From Kingdonia uniflora (Eukaryota > Streptophyta > Magnoliopsida > Ranunculales > Circaeasteraceae), in the NCBI GenBank assembly GCA_014058105.1, contig JACGCM010002156.1, positions 310,001 through 374,000 of the forward strand: DNA of 64,000 bases, given 5' to 3'. The notes below the pieces were generated by a model. The model was not told the origin of the DNA, made no database searches, and was given only the letters and a program-made list of their open reading frames with translations. Made by a program: the position numbers and the translations under genes. Shown here piece by piece: positions 44,448 to 55,896 of the stretch (position 1 is its first letter; the number at the start of each line of letters is the position of its first letter).

Positions 44448-46358
44448 ATGTCGAACACCAGTAGCAACCAGACTGCAAATGGGACGTCCGAGAACTTAAA
44501 TTTAGGGCCTCCTGCTGTTAATGTCAATGTCATTGAAACAACTGATTTAAACATGACACAATCCAATGTAAGCCATGTTCCAGGTCACACTGAAATGGTG
44601 GACGTGCACATTTCTCATGAGGTCGGTAGTTCCTCGAGCTCTCTCATTCCTCGAGAGACAACCATACCACCAACAAATACCCCAATTGGTCATTTGCCTT
44701 TTATGTCCTTTATTTTCAGAAACCTTGAAGATGAACTACCAGCCAACTTAACGGTCAGTCATACATTTGTTGTTGTTTCCATTTGTTGAAAAATATTTTT
44801 GTATTTTATCCCGATTTGAACTATGACTTTTATTTCTTATGGCATGCCAGAACACATCAGATGTTCATCCCTCGCCTTCTATTGGTACCCGAATTGCCCA
44901 AATGCTTCTTCAGATGAATGAAGTGCCTGAGATGCCCAATTCAGATATCATGACTTTCGAGGTACACCTACATTTTGGCCTGTTATTTTTAGCAGTCAAG
45001 ATCCTATCATTTGTATTATAACATATATCTCCTTTAATATACTGAATCCCCATTTCAGAATCTTTTAGCCTTGGAAGAGCGCCTGGAAAGGGTGGGAAGT
45101 GTGCTCAGCGAGCTAAGTGAGGAAGCTATTCTGAGCTCTCTGCAGCAAAAAAAAATTGTCACTGTTTCGACAGAAACTCCCTCAGAAGCCCAAAAATGCT
45201 GTATCTGTCAAGTGAGCAATATGTTGAATGATTTACGTTTAATACACATATGTTATATATAGTTCATAACACTTATAAAACTTCCCCATTATTTAAAAAT
45301 GAAAATTTGAATGTCACTTACGTACTTTTTCAGGAAATAAAACATGGATTATCTATCTATTTCTTAAGAGCAGCAGCTAGGTGAAGGATGATGTGGCAAG
45401 GTGGATTGCATCCTTCACCTTATTCCACCAACAACAGCTAGGTGGATTGGCTGAGCTGTCCACCCCAAACCCACCTTGAGGGTGGTCTCACCACCTACTG
45501 GGTGGATTGATGCCCCGCGGTTCTGAACTACGCGTAGATTATAAACCAATTAATACATATATGTTATATATAGTTCATAACACTTATAAAACTTCCTTGT
45601 TATTTGAAAATGAAAATTTGAATGTCACTTACGTACTTTTTCAAGAAATAAAACATTGATTATCTATCTATTTTTTAAGACCATTTGCAGCAGCTAGGTG
45701 AAGGATGATGTGGCAAGGTGGATTGCATCCTTCAATCCACCCATAGCAGTAGCTACGTGGATTGGCTGAGCTGTCCACCCCAAACCCACCTTGAGAGTGG
45801 TCTCCCCACCCTCTGGGTGGATTGATTACCCGCAGTTCTGAGCTACGCGTAGATTATAAACTAATTAATATATTCAAAACAACTACGTGGCTACATTTAA
45901 TTGGTTCTAATGCCTTGCATTTCTGCACTTTGGGGCATATTTAGACGTTTGATTTGTGGCACGTGGCTAGATCTTAGGTGTTGTTTTTGCCTCGCTGCGG
46001 TGAGTGATATTCAGCTTGTTTTAGTCTAGAACTGCTGTGGGGTGGATTCGTTTTGGGGTGGGTTTGGGCAAATTCACCGACATAGCTGCTGCAGATGCTC
46101 TAATGTACATAGTGTTTGTAGAAGGATATTGTATTGAAACCGTATTATGCTTCTGTTGTTTTGGTACAGGCAGAATATAATGAAGGTGAGGATATTGGGA
46201 AGCTTGACTGTGGCCATGAATTCCACACTAACTGCATTACAGAGTGGCTAAAACGAAAGAACGTGTGTCCCCTTTGTAAGAGGACGGCCGTGGAAGTTCC
46301 AAAGAAGGAAGAAACCGATTTTGAGTTAAGGGCAGATTACTCATTTAGTTGGTTCTGA
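44448..46358 (+). CDS. RING-H2 E3 ubiquitin ligase, family copy D
   Basis: Four exons, 44448-44753, 44851-44961, 45059-45211 and 46170-46358, join in phase to 252 aa. The RING-H2 finger is complete (KCCICQAEYNEGEDIGKLDC, GHEFHTNCITEWLKRKNVCP, LCKRT). The N-terminus is much shorter than in copies A and B: the stretch between ETTDLNMTQSN and the start lacks the Arg-rich part. The C-terminus is longer by about 15 residues (ETDFELRADYSFSWF) because the stop seen in copy B is lost. Intron 3 is 958 bp and holds a MITE and a tandem duplication. The exon 3 donor is CAA followed by GTGAGC, versus CAG GTTAG in A and B. Confidence 0.87.
45240..45867. repeat. Tandem duplication of about 310 bp in intron 3 of RING gene D
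   Basis: Unit 1 (45240-45549) and unit 2 (45550-about 45867) both run from TAATACA..ATATGTTATATA through ACTTACGTACTTTTTCA, CAGCAGCTAGGTGAAGGATG and GGGTGGATTGAT to CTACGCGTAGATTATAAAC. Each unit holds intron flank plus the first part of the MITE, so the duplication happened after the MITE inserted. Confidence 0.85.
45679..46100. mobile_element. Tourist/Harbinger-type MITE, 422 bp, in intron 3 of RING gene D
   Basis: The left end GACCATTTGCAGCAGCTA pairs with the right end TAGCTGCTGCAGATGCTC (reverse GAGCATCTGCAGCAGCTA) with few mismatches. TAA flanks both sides (45676-45678, 46101-46103). The interior has GGTGGATT blocks and CAGTTCTGAGCTACGCG. Same family as 9430-9826 and probably 25900-26110. 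Confidence 0.85.
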
Positions 46359-46563
46359 AGTCTGAACCAATAAGTTATTAGTAAGAGGTCTTTCAGTTTG
46401 TTAGGGTCTAGTTATCGAATAAATTGGAAGTAGTAAGAGTAGTGGTTTATGACTGTTAATTTATTTTGAAACATTTGGGTTAAATTAAGCATTTTATTTG
46501 GATTATGAATCTTGATTTATTTTGAAATATATTGTTCTTTCTATAATCCACATTGGGCTATGG

Positions 46564-46713
46564 ACCAACTATAAGGTAGGGAAAAAAACCAACCTCAAGG
46601 TCCAGCGCTCGATTCTCACCACTGGTGGATCTCGAGGTTGATACCCAATCCCACAACCCTAGAGGATGTGGTCGGAAAATTGACGGGTGCCCGGATACCT
46701 CTAGTGTAAAAAA
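46564..46713 (+). mobile_element. SINE-like insertion, about 150 bp
   Basis: Flanked by CACATTGGGCTATGG (46549-46563) and CACATTGGACTATGG (46714-46728), a 15 bp duplication with one change. The insert ends in a short A run (GTGTAAAAAA) and contains AGCGCTCGATTCTCACC, similar to a pol III B box. The matching 3' flanks of genes B and C lack it. Confidence 0.7.
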
Positions 46714-46728
46714 CACATTGGACTATGG

Positions 46729-49388
46729 TGTTGAACAGTTAGCTCAGAGGTGGTGACTCTGTACCGAGAGCTCGGGAGCTCAAATCATTATTGTTCGTTA
46801 TGGGCCTTCAAGATATATTGTGGGCCTCTGGGCTACGCTTTTCGTTGTTAGTTGTTCACCTTTGGGGCTTAGTCATTATACAAATGGGGAGTTGCTTCTG
46901 CCACCAGACCCAAAATAAAATTTGACAGACAACCCGATATTTTTTGATCGTAAGTGTTGTATAGTGGGTATCGGTAATTATTGTGGATGGCAAAAGCAAG
47001 TCGCTCTTCATGCGTCTGCTTAACCGCGAGTTGTGGAAATATGGCATCCATTCCAAAATAGAGCGTTAATTGTCCTAATAGAAAGGAGGTAGATTGAAGT
47101 TGGGCTTGGACATGTAAATGGGCCTTTTGGTATAATAATAATAAAAAGGACATCCGAGAGACTTAAGACCACTCATGTACTATGTACTATGTTTCTGGTT
47201 TGACTAACATCACCTGTTTCCCAATATGTTCTCCAAGCCCAGTAAACAAATGTTTTTACAATACGACACGTTTCCTTTAACCGTCAGTAAAAAACAACGG
47301 ACTGTCAACCAATCAAATCATTTACAATATCCACTGTTTATTATTCATCGATCAACTCATAAAATATCCAACGTTTATAAATCTCAACACGTCATTACTA
47401 CTGTACCCTACTTTGCTTGCCGTGTCTATATCAGCTGATCGATAGCGACGCGATGGTACGATATGAGATCCTTTCGACCAATCAGATTTCGAAACGTGGT
47501 GGTCTACACTCTTACGCGAATTATTCGTGTCTACGTGTCTACAAACTCTTCTAGTTAAGAGAGTTAGTTAAGGTGACGTTTGGGTCAGATAAGACAAGCG
47601 AGATAAAAATTCAATTCTTCACGGGGCACGCAATCGTCGGTGATCTCCATTTATTGTATCAATTTGACTTTACGTTATTTTTTGATCATCAAATGTATCA
47701 AAATTGGTATAATTCCATGGGACCACTAGTAGGGTCACGGTTTATCATATGGACTATTTTTGGGGGATGAATTCAGACATTAGACATTAAGGGCCTACGA
47801 ACCATACTCTCTACATGTTATAATGCTCACATTATATCCATATGCATGTTTCAGAAAGAAACGGATAGTGGCTTTAAATAATCACTGTTATAATGGTAAT
47901 GCCTTGAGCCCGTTCCGTTCTATTCTAAAAAATAACACATGTTATGTACTGTGCCGTTATAAGAATGCGTTATTTTTAGTATTCTCTTTTACATATATAA
48001 CGAAGTGTTATTTGTAAAATAATGATCGTTATAATTGAAAAGTAGAGAAAATATAAAATAATGTCGTAATGTCAATCTATATATTACTTCCGTATGGGAA
48101 TACATAAGCTGTATTACTAATTTTAAATTTAAAACAACATTGTATCAGTTGGACGTTGGACGGATACAATGAACGGTTGGACAGATACAATGTTCGTGTT
48201 GTTACTTATAGTTATAACATACCATTTTAAACCTTGAAATACAAGCGTTGTATCGGTTGGATGGTAGGGTTGAACCCGTCAAACTCTGTATCTCGAACGT
48301 AGCAGAGTCCATCCGTGCATCTAGTAGAAGCTCATCAATCACATTAGGTAAAGGGTCTTGTTGCCATCCTCTTGGAGAAGTTTTTGAAAGAGGAGTGTGC
48401 GTGTGTGAATGATGAGTAATTGGGTGTGGATGGACTATGGAGAGTGGGGGCAGGTTGCAATTAAGTCAATTGACCCAAAATGATGCATTTAATCTCTGAT
48501 ATTCACAAATGCGGTGTTTGGCAGAAAATGTAGACAGGGACTTGTCTGCTAATATTTGGTATCAAAATTTTAACAAAGCCGTCCCAATCAGAACTAGTAC
48601 TGTACACTCTTTCTTTTTCTGCTGTTTGGCTTATTTTGCGCGGGACTGAATCAGTTTTAAAGAAAAAGCCAAACTTTCCTCAAATTAAGACTACTTTACA
48701 AAAAAAAAAGAAAAAAAAGAGGTATCGGGCCGCGGACCGTCAATTCCCCACTGTATGTACCCTTGAAATCAAGAGTGGTTGAAGTATATAAATTAAATCA
48801 AATTATGGAAGAAGAAAAAAATCACCCCTACTATTTTGATCTTTAACACGATAAAAACCAACTATGAATCAGTGGGTAAGTTTAGTTATTCATTTATGTT
48901 GATTTGGAAGTTGCTTGTGATGGGAATCGCCCAAAGATGGATTCAGTAGAGATTTAGTTTTGGAAACACATTTGTGGCATCTTTCATTTTTAGCAAGTGA
49001 TACAATTTGTTGTCACATGTAAAAAATTGTAATGTAATCACTTACACATGGTCATTCTGGCAATTAGTTTTGAGATGAAACCGCCACTTCTAATACATAC
49101 ATTTTATAAGTAATTTCACAAAAGGAATACAAAACTGAAAGGCCAAAATTCTTTCACATGGTACTATGGTAGAAGCACCCACCCTTCCCCAAGTGGGGGA
49201 AAGGCAGGCGTGAAGAAAAAAAAAAAAAAAAAAACTCACTTTTCCACCTTTTTTAATTCAAAACCTGCCCTTCACAGTACACTAATTTAATCCTCCATAA
49301 ATTGTTAATCAAGGAGGCGGGACTTTTGTGGGTTTGTAATTCGCAATTTTCAGAAACACACAAATTACCCATTTCTAGCAAACATAAA
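46729..49388. other. Intergenic region with no recognised gene
   Basis: Both strands were read; open frames here (for example near 46870-47150 and 47230-47440) show no family motif and lack codon structure. The last few hundred bases are the promoter of the SPATULA-like gene, with long A runs near 48700 and 49215. Confidence 0.45.
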
Positions 49389-49396
49389 TATATAAG
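49389..49396 (+). promoter_or_regulatory. TATA box of the SPATULA-like gene
   Basis: TATATAAG lies about 30 bp before a CT-rich run (49417-49436) that looks like the beginning of the 5' leader, about 160 bp upstream of the start codon. An obvious candidate core promoter. Confidence 0.6.
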
Positions 49397-49552
49397 CTCC
49401 GTACAAGAGTGCTTGATCTCTCTCTCTCTCCCTCAGGGTCTGGTTTAATTATATTTAGGCAGACACACATCACACACCACCCACCAAATACTCAGAAACA
49501 GAGAAAGAGAGAGAACTGTAGTAGTATCTTCTTCTGTTGCTGCTTTGTATGT

Positions 49553-52500
49553 ATGGGTGAGATGTATGACACAACAACAGCAACAGCAACAGCAACAGCA
49601 ACACCTTGCACTAACAACAATAACAATAACAACGATGATATCTCTCTTTTTATCCAACATCTACTCAACTCATCTTCATCAACTCCAACTCACCAGTACA
49701 GTTATGATCCATGCAAACAAGGAGTGACTGAGTCGGACTACTATGGTCCTATCGACTCGTCTGGGTTTGAGATTGTTGGGGATGCTGTTGTAGGGGTCAA
49801 GAGAAGGAAGTTCCCACTGGAGAACAACGATCTTGATGATTTTGATTGTGAAAGCGAGGTTTGTTATTGTATCTTAGCTTAGCATATGTTGTTGTTTCTG
49901 TAACTAACTCTGTTTTGGTCTTTCTGTGAATGTAGGAAGGTTTGGAGGTGTCTGATGGGCCGTCCAGATCGCGTACTTGTTCCAAGAGAAGCCGAGCTGC
50001 AGAAGTCCATAATTTGTCTGAAAAGGTTTACTTAATTCATTTGGTACATTTTTATATGTTTTTGTAAGTTTTTGATTTTGAGGTGGTGTGTTTGAGCAGA
50101 GGAGGAGAAGTAGGATCAACGAAAAGATGAAGGCTTTGCAGAATCTCATTCCCAATTCTAATAAGGTATCTTTTTTTTCTCTTTTTTGTGAGTTTGAATT
50201 TGTAATGTTTGAAAATTTATGGATTTGGTGTTCTGTTTTTTGTTGTTATGGTAGACGGATAAAGCGTCCATGCTGGATGAAGCGATAGAGTACCTCAAAC
50301 AGCTTCAGCTTCAAGTTCAGGTGAGTCTCCTTCTCTTATTATTGCGCCATTCTTTTGTTCTTGCATTGTAGTTGAAAGATTTGATTTTCAGTTCCGAGAT
50401 CATAATTACTGTAGTCTGTAGTCTGTAGTCTGTAGCCTGTATTTGAAACGACGTTAGAATGGCCGTATATGAAGCTTTTCTACATTTGAGTTTAATATTT
50501 CAGGGGGTTCAGAGGTTCTCCATTTGAAAGCAATATCAGCTCTGTCGCCATTAGGAAGATTCTGAAAGAAAGAGACAGGAGATTGCTTTTCTTTCTCTTG
50601 CAACTTATGGAAGAAGTTGGTGCTATATTTATTCAATCATCGTTCCATGTTTGAATCTTTTCGTAATAGTCCTTCAATCTTCTTAGCATATACCTGTTGA
50701 AGCACCAATGCCGTTTTGCCTTTCCCCTAGGAAAAACAAGTTCATCAAGAGCTGTGATTCTCTCTCCCATCTTTCGCAGAGACAAACTTCTTCTACTTAT
50801 TGGATTCTGTTTGATCAATAGGCGGTCCCTTGGCTATACTCGTGCACAACTAGCATCGGTTGTGGTTGCAAGTCTGGAAACGTAATACTTGATGGAGTGA
50901 TAGTAAAAGGAAGTGAAATTATTGATGAGAGGTTTGAGGAATATTGAGATCAGACAAGATCTTCCTATCCTGATTGGCAACTATACCTTAATTCTTCTCA
51001 CCGGTACAAGTAGCCTGATTTGCCGTGTCTGCGCTATTCCTTTAATTCCCATCTGTAGTCTACAATTACATAGGTGCTTCCCTTGGTTGTGGCCTTCCCC
51101 TAATTATGACCTCCTTTAGAATCTGGCCACCCCAATCTCCACAAATATTACCACATGCACCACATAAGTCATCTCTTTGTCACTCTGATCATACCAAGTT
51201 GAAGGAAATTGTCTGACTTTTCCCTTTAATTGGGAAATAATGAAATATCACAACTAGGTATTGATATATTTATTTTTTCATAACAATAACAAGTGACTGA
51301 CCACCTGTATGCCGGGTGTGCCGATTGTTGAGTTATGGCCTAAATTAGTCGGTATTTTTCCATTCGTTACGTTTGCAATTATTGCCGTAGGTATGAGACT
51401 AGATCCCCTGAGTGATAGTTATACTTTTGCTGGATATTTTCATACTTTTCCATTTGGTAGGTCTCTATGAATTTCGGTTTGGGAATGTTATTAAGATCTC
51501 CTCTATCTGGAAAAACATTTTTTCTTCATGGTGAGATATTCAATCGTCTCTGCCCGTGGGTTTCCGCCCAATTTATGGGTTTTGACTTTTGAGTTAGATC
51601 CTTTGTTGTAGTTTATGATAGTTCTTCATTACTTTACTGTTTTTTTACTCGCACATAGTGGTCGTATTCATTGTTTAATTTGGTTGATCCTTGTGTACTA
51701 CTTGGCAACACCAATGCTTAGCCTAGACATTCCAATTTACTTACTCTACAAGCGAAATGCATGAATTTTGTTGAGGTTTATCATGATTGTTAAAGTGGCT
51801 TCAACTTCGAGGTCATGAAATGAAAAAATATAAAAAAAATCTCGTGAAGGCTTGACTTGTTCTTCCTTGACATCCTCTATCTATTTATTAGAACGAAATG
51901 GATAATGTATACTGCTCTGACATTATCTCCTTCAGTGTTGTCTCTGGATAGCCCAACATGTTGATAAGGTTATATTTATCAACAATTGTTGCATACAAGA
52001 ATATGACAAGAATTAAAAAGAATAATATGTCCATTCTGATATTTCCCTTAATAGTCTGTCTACAAAAAACCTTAAGCTGTAGCGCAATTTGTTCTTCAAA
52101 CACATAAAGTCATTGAAACAACTTCATATTAAAGCTATGAAAAATGTGTGTAGAAGAGTTCCTATTCATTTAAAAAAATATTGACCAACTCATCTATAAA
52201 CTAATATGTTAACGCGGTAATTAATTGAGATAGGTTGTAAATAGTGGAATGAAAATCAGCTTCTCTGTATATATTTTTCGTTGGGGATCACTTTTCTTCA
52301 TTTTATTTCTTTGTTTTTTCCGAGCTGTAACCACTCATGAAATCGTAGGGACCGTCAGTTTCTTGTCAACTTATTGAATGTCCATGGCTCATTTATCTAT
52401 TCCCTCAATCATTTTTAGACAGTTGTAATTTGTTTGTATTTGTTAGAAATTTTCTGAAATAATTTGTTTCCTTAGAATTTCCCTTCTGCACCTCTTTTCA

Positions 52501-53778
52501 TACCGAATTTCCTAGATTATGTTAGCAAACTAAGGTTCACATTGTTTACAATGGCACCTGTGCTAATACGTAGGTAAGCCTGAAATGTGAAAGCAATGGC
52601 ATCTTTTTAGCTTCTATAGTTCTCTAGTCTCATTCAAGTGTTGATTGGCCTGGCAGATGTTATCAATGAGAAACGGCTTGAGTCTTCACCCAATGTACTT
52701 GCCTGGAGTATTGCAGCCTGATGCCAGGATGAGCTTCAGCGATGGAAATGGGCTGCAAACACATACTTCGAGCATGGAAACAAGCAAACTGCCATTAAAC
52801 CAAGATTCCACTGCTCAAACTTCTTTCGGTCTATCTAACCAATGCACAACTTCACAACAATCATTGGCCATACCCAGTTTGGCAAATATCACCAATTCAG
52901 ATAGACAATATGGTCTGACGTCACCAATCCCAGCTCACCAAGGACCATTTCAGGTCTCTACACTTTCTGTGCTAATATAATTTACTGCTTTTTAGATACA
53001 GTTACTTGCAGTCAGGAATAATATCAGTCATTTGATTTGTGTTATGAAGGAGTTGTACAGGGGAGGTATATTACCTCAACAGCCACTACCATTAAGCCAC
53101 TCTACAAGGAACCCGGCAGGTATAATATCTTAATGCAACTATTTTATGTTGGTATGATGGAACCACGCTTTTCATTTATGTCAACTCAGCTATAACATTG
53201 TGGTCTAAAGGATTTGCATTTGGTCATCTCTGAAAAATTAATAAAAGGTCAAAAATATATATAAAAAATAAGCACATTGTTGTATTTAAGTATAGAGCCA
53301 CTCCAAATCCAATTAATGTCCTTGTATGAGAGCTTCTACTTATATTGTTATATTATAGGTATAGGAAGTTGTTTATGAGTTGCTTAATGACTAGTCTTAA
53401 ATTGTTGTCATGTGTGTGTACTTTGGTTCTGTGTCTATCTTCTGCATTCTAAATTAACCTTCAATTTTGGAAGAAAATGGAGTGAGACCCGTGGCTGCAG
53501 AGTCTCTTTCTTTTGATAGACGGCCACCAGCACTAAATGAAATCAAGAATGTGGAACCATGTTCTATGCGCATGGATAGATCACAGGATGTGGATAGTAA
53601 CCAGATCCTTTTTGAGCATCTCCATAGGTATGTCTACAAACTTAAATGCGGTCATTTATTATGTCTTCCTCATCGCTTTTGCGTGATACATTTTATTTTC
53701 CTTGTGTAATTTTCTAGCTTACAAACTGGAAGAAGTATGTTGAATGATGATGGTCGAATACATACAATGAACTTTTGA
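49553..53778 (+). CDS. SPT: bHLH transcription factor, SPATULA/ALCATRAZ type
   Basis: Eight exons, 49553-49858, 49936-50025, 50100-50165, 50255-50320, 52657-52953, 53050-53119, 53474-53627 and 53718-53778, join in phase to 369 aa. The bHLH domain spans exons 2-4: KRSRAAEVHNLSEKRRRSRI, NEKMKALQNLIPNSNKTDKA, SMLDEAIEYLKQLQLQVQ, directly followed by MLSMRNGLSLHPMYLPGVLQ, the hallmark of the SPT/ALC clade. Clade members control carpel and fruit-margin growth and light or temperature responses. The DNA-binding His, Glu and Arg residues of the basic region are present. A CAACAG repeat in exon 1 encodes Thr-Ala repeats followed by Asn repeats. Intron 4 is 2.3 kb. Exons 6-8 are the least certain, but all phases agree. 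SPT versus ALC assignment is not settled. Confidence 0.88.
49571..49603 (+). repeat. CAACAG microsatellite inside exon 1 of the SPATULA-like gene
   Basis: About five CAACAG hexamers in frame give an alternating Thr-Ala run; a following AACAAC run gives seven Asn. The length is probably variable between individuals. Confidence 0.85.
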
Positions 53779-55896
53779 AGATCCCTTAACTGATTTGAAT
53801 TTGGTGTAGCTACAATTTCCGAGAAGCATTTCTTTATCTTCATCTGATTGGATGTATTTTGGATTCAAATATTTCTAAAAAGAAAGTGTGCTTCCAGCTC
53901 TGAGGCATCTGACATCACTGTGAAATAATTGAGGAGAATGGTTAGATAGACTGATAATTCTTTTGGAGGGAAGTGGTTGCTTTCTGTCATCCTTGTATCT
54001 GGCTTCTGAGCCCTAACCAGATTATGATGTAAAAAATGGTAATTATTGTACACTTGAACCTCGGTTGTTTATCTATTCATCGGCATGATGCATTAACGAA
54101 ATATCCCATATTTATCTTTGTTAGAACTCTGCAGAGTTACTTGTACAATTGTGTTTTTTGTAACCAATTGTGTCTGAACTCCGAAATACTGTGTTAACCA
54201 AGTGCATATAAGTTTAGCAGAAGGTATGTGAATAATGGTTTATGCTTCTGTTGTGAAAGTGGAGCTTGGACCACTCTCATATTTGTTGTCCAAGTACATG
54301 ACTGAAGTACCATAATATAGTCGAAGTCTTCTCGTAGCCGTAAGCAAATACAAAGCTTAGTGACTGTAAAATTTTACAGAGTTCGCCAAGAAGGCCAACC
54401 CCATGGGCAAGAGGAACATGAAATTCTATGTTACCAAAATAAGTATCAATTGATGTCTTGGCCCTTGGGTAATGTAAATGATATTTGCCAGATGAATGGC
54501 ATAGTTCAAAATTTTCCAGGCTTCATCAAACAATGTTGAAGACTCCAAGGTTTATTTCATAACTTCATACCGGATTCCGTTTCTTAGAAAAACAACAAAT
54601 ATCAACCAAATCTGCTGATTCATTCGGCAAGTAAATGACTTTTCAGTGATACCTAAAATTTTCATATTTGTTAAAACGGACACAAATTTCAAATTCACAA
54701 TCATCTTTCAAGCAAAACCCTACTTTCTTAACCTTCATACTGTATATGCACTTGGTTATCACCACTTATGAAAGGACAAGCTAGGGTTTCTTCTACAAAA
54801 TTTTTCAGAGTGGGTGAAAGAAAGAAAGAGAGATTTCTCTTCTGGTACGAGTCATTTTTTATTATCATGGTAAGAAACTTGACGATTGCCGCATATAAAT
54901 TTGAATATATTTTTTCTTTTATTGCTTTGTGGTGTCTCGTTTGCTATCTTATTGCAAATTGTGCACTTCTGTTGAGTACTTAACACAACAAAATAAGTAT
55001 CTAACCTCAGTTTCTTAGAGTGAAGTGATACATTGTTTCGCTTAGCTCATAGTCCAGGAATGCCTATAAATGTTTAATGTTATAGTGTGGTTATAGTTAA
55101 TCGCTTCAATGCTATTTTTTGTCTTCTCGTGCATGATTCTTTTTCGAAGAAAAGTCATCCTAGAAACAAACACGAAATGAATCTTACTCTACATTTAGGC
55201 TACTGTAACCAGTTTTATACTTGAAGATTTAATTTCTCACCATAAAATTTTCGTCCTTCCCCTAGTGAGGACTGAGGACTGCAATTGATGGACTGCCTCT
55301 ATAAACCTTTAGGCTGGCATTACAGATGTTCAGATATTAAACTTCCTAATATTTATATTTAGGGTTTTCTCAGAAGTTGTAGGATTGGTCAGGATCAGTT
55401 TATACTTAGAACTAGGCGACTTCCAAGAACAAGCACTCATTCTATAATATCTTAAGGGAAAGGATGCTTCAACGTCTAAAGTCATTAACATTCAACCTAA
55501 TAAAAGAAATTAGCTAAGAAATATATGTACATTCACAAACGAGCAAGCACATCCTAGAGATTTTATCATGAAATGCAAGTTCAATTTTATGGGGCGGTAA
55601 CGAAAGACATAATTTTCTACAATGATCAGGTTGTATTATTGTAGAAATTAGGCAAAAATTTCATCTTGAGTAACCACATTTTGATGTAAACACCTTGTTC
55701 ATTCTTAACCTGAACCAACAGTAGCTACATTCTAATTGCCTGCCAGAAAGGTACTTCATTCTATGATAAAAGAAGAAGCATACAACATACCATTTCATCC
55801 ATAAAGTCGATTCCTTCCCCCAATCTTTCCATCCCTTTGTCCCTCGCATACGCTGTACTCCATGTTACCAATCCTCGTTTGTTTGATTTATTAGCT
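53779..55896. other. Convergent intergenic region between the two bHLH genes
   Basis: Holds the 3' flanks of both genes. No exon, terminal repeat or RNA gene was recognised; open frames such as 54768-54983 look random. Confidence 0.45.

Noticed and set aside
45240..45867. CRISPR-like or satellite array
   Set aside because: Only two units, eukaryotic intron, and explained by a tandem duplication that includes part of a MITE.
46869..47438. Small open frames between RING gene D and the SPATULA-like gene
   Set aside because: No recognisable domain, no splice-consistent neighbours, composition like the non-coding surroundings.
49445..49727. Cys-rich and Gln-rich open frames over the CAACAG repeat
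   Set aside because: Other-frame and antisense translations of the microsatellite inside the first exon of the SPATULA-like gene.
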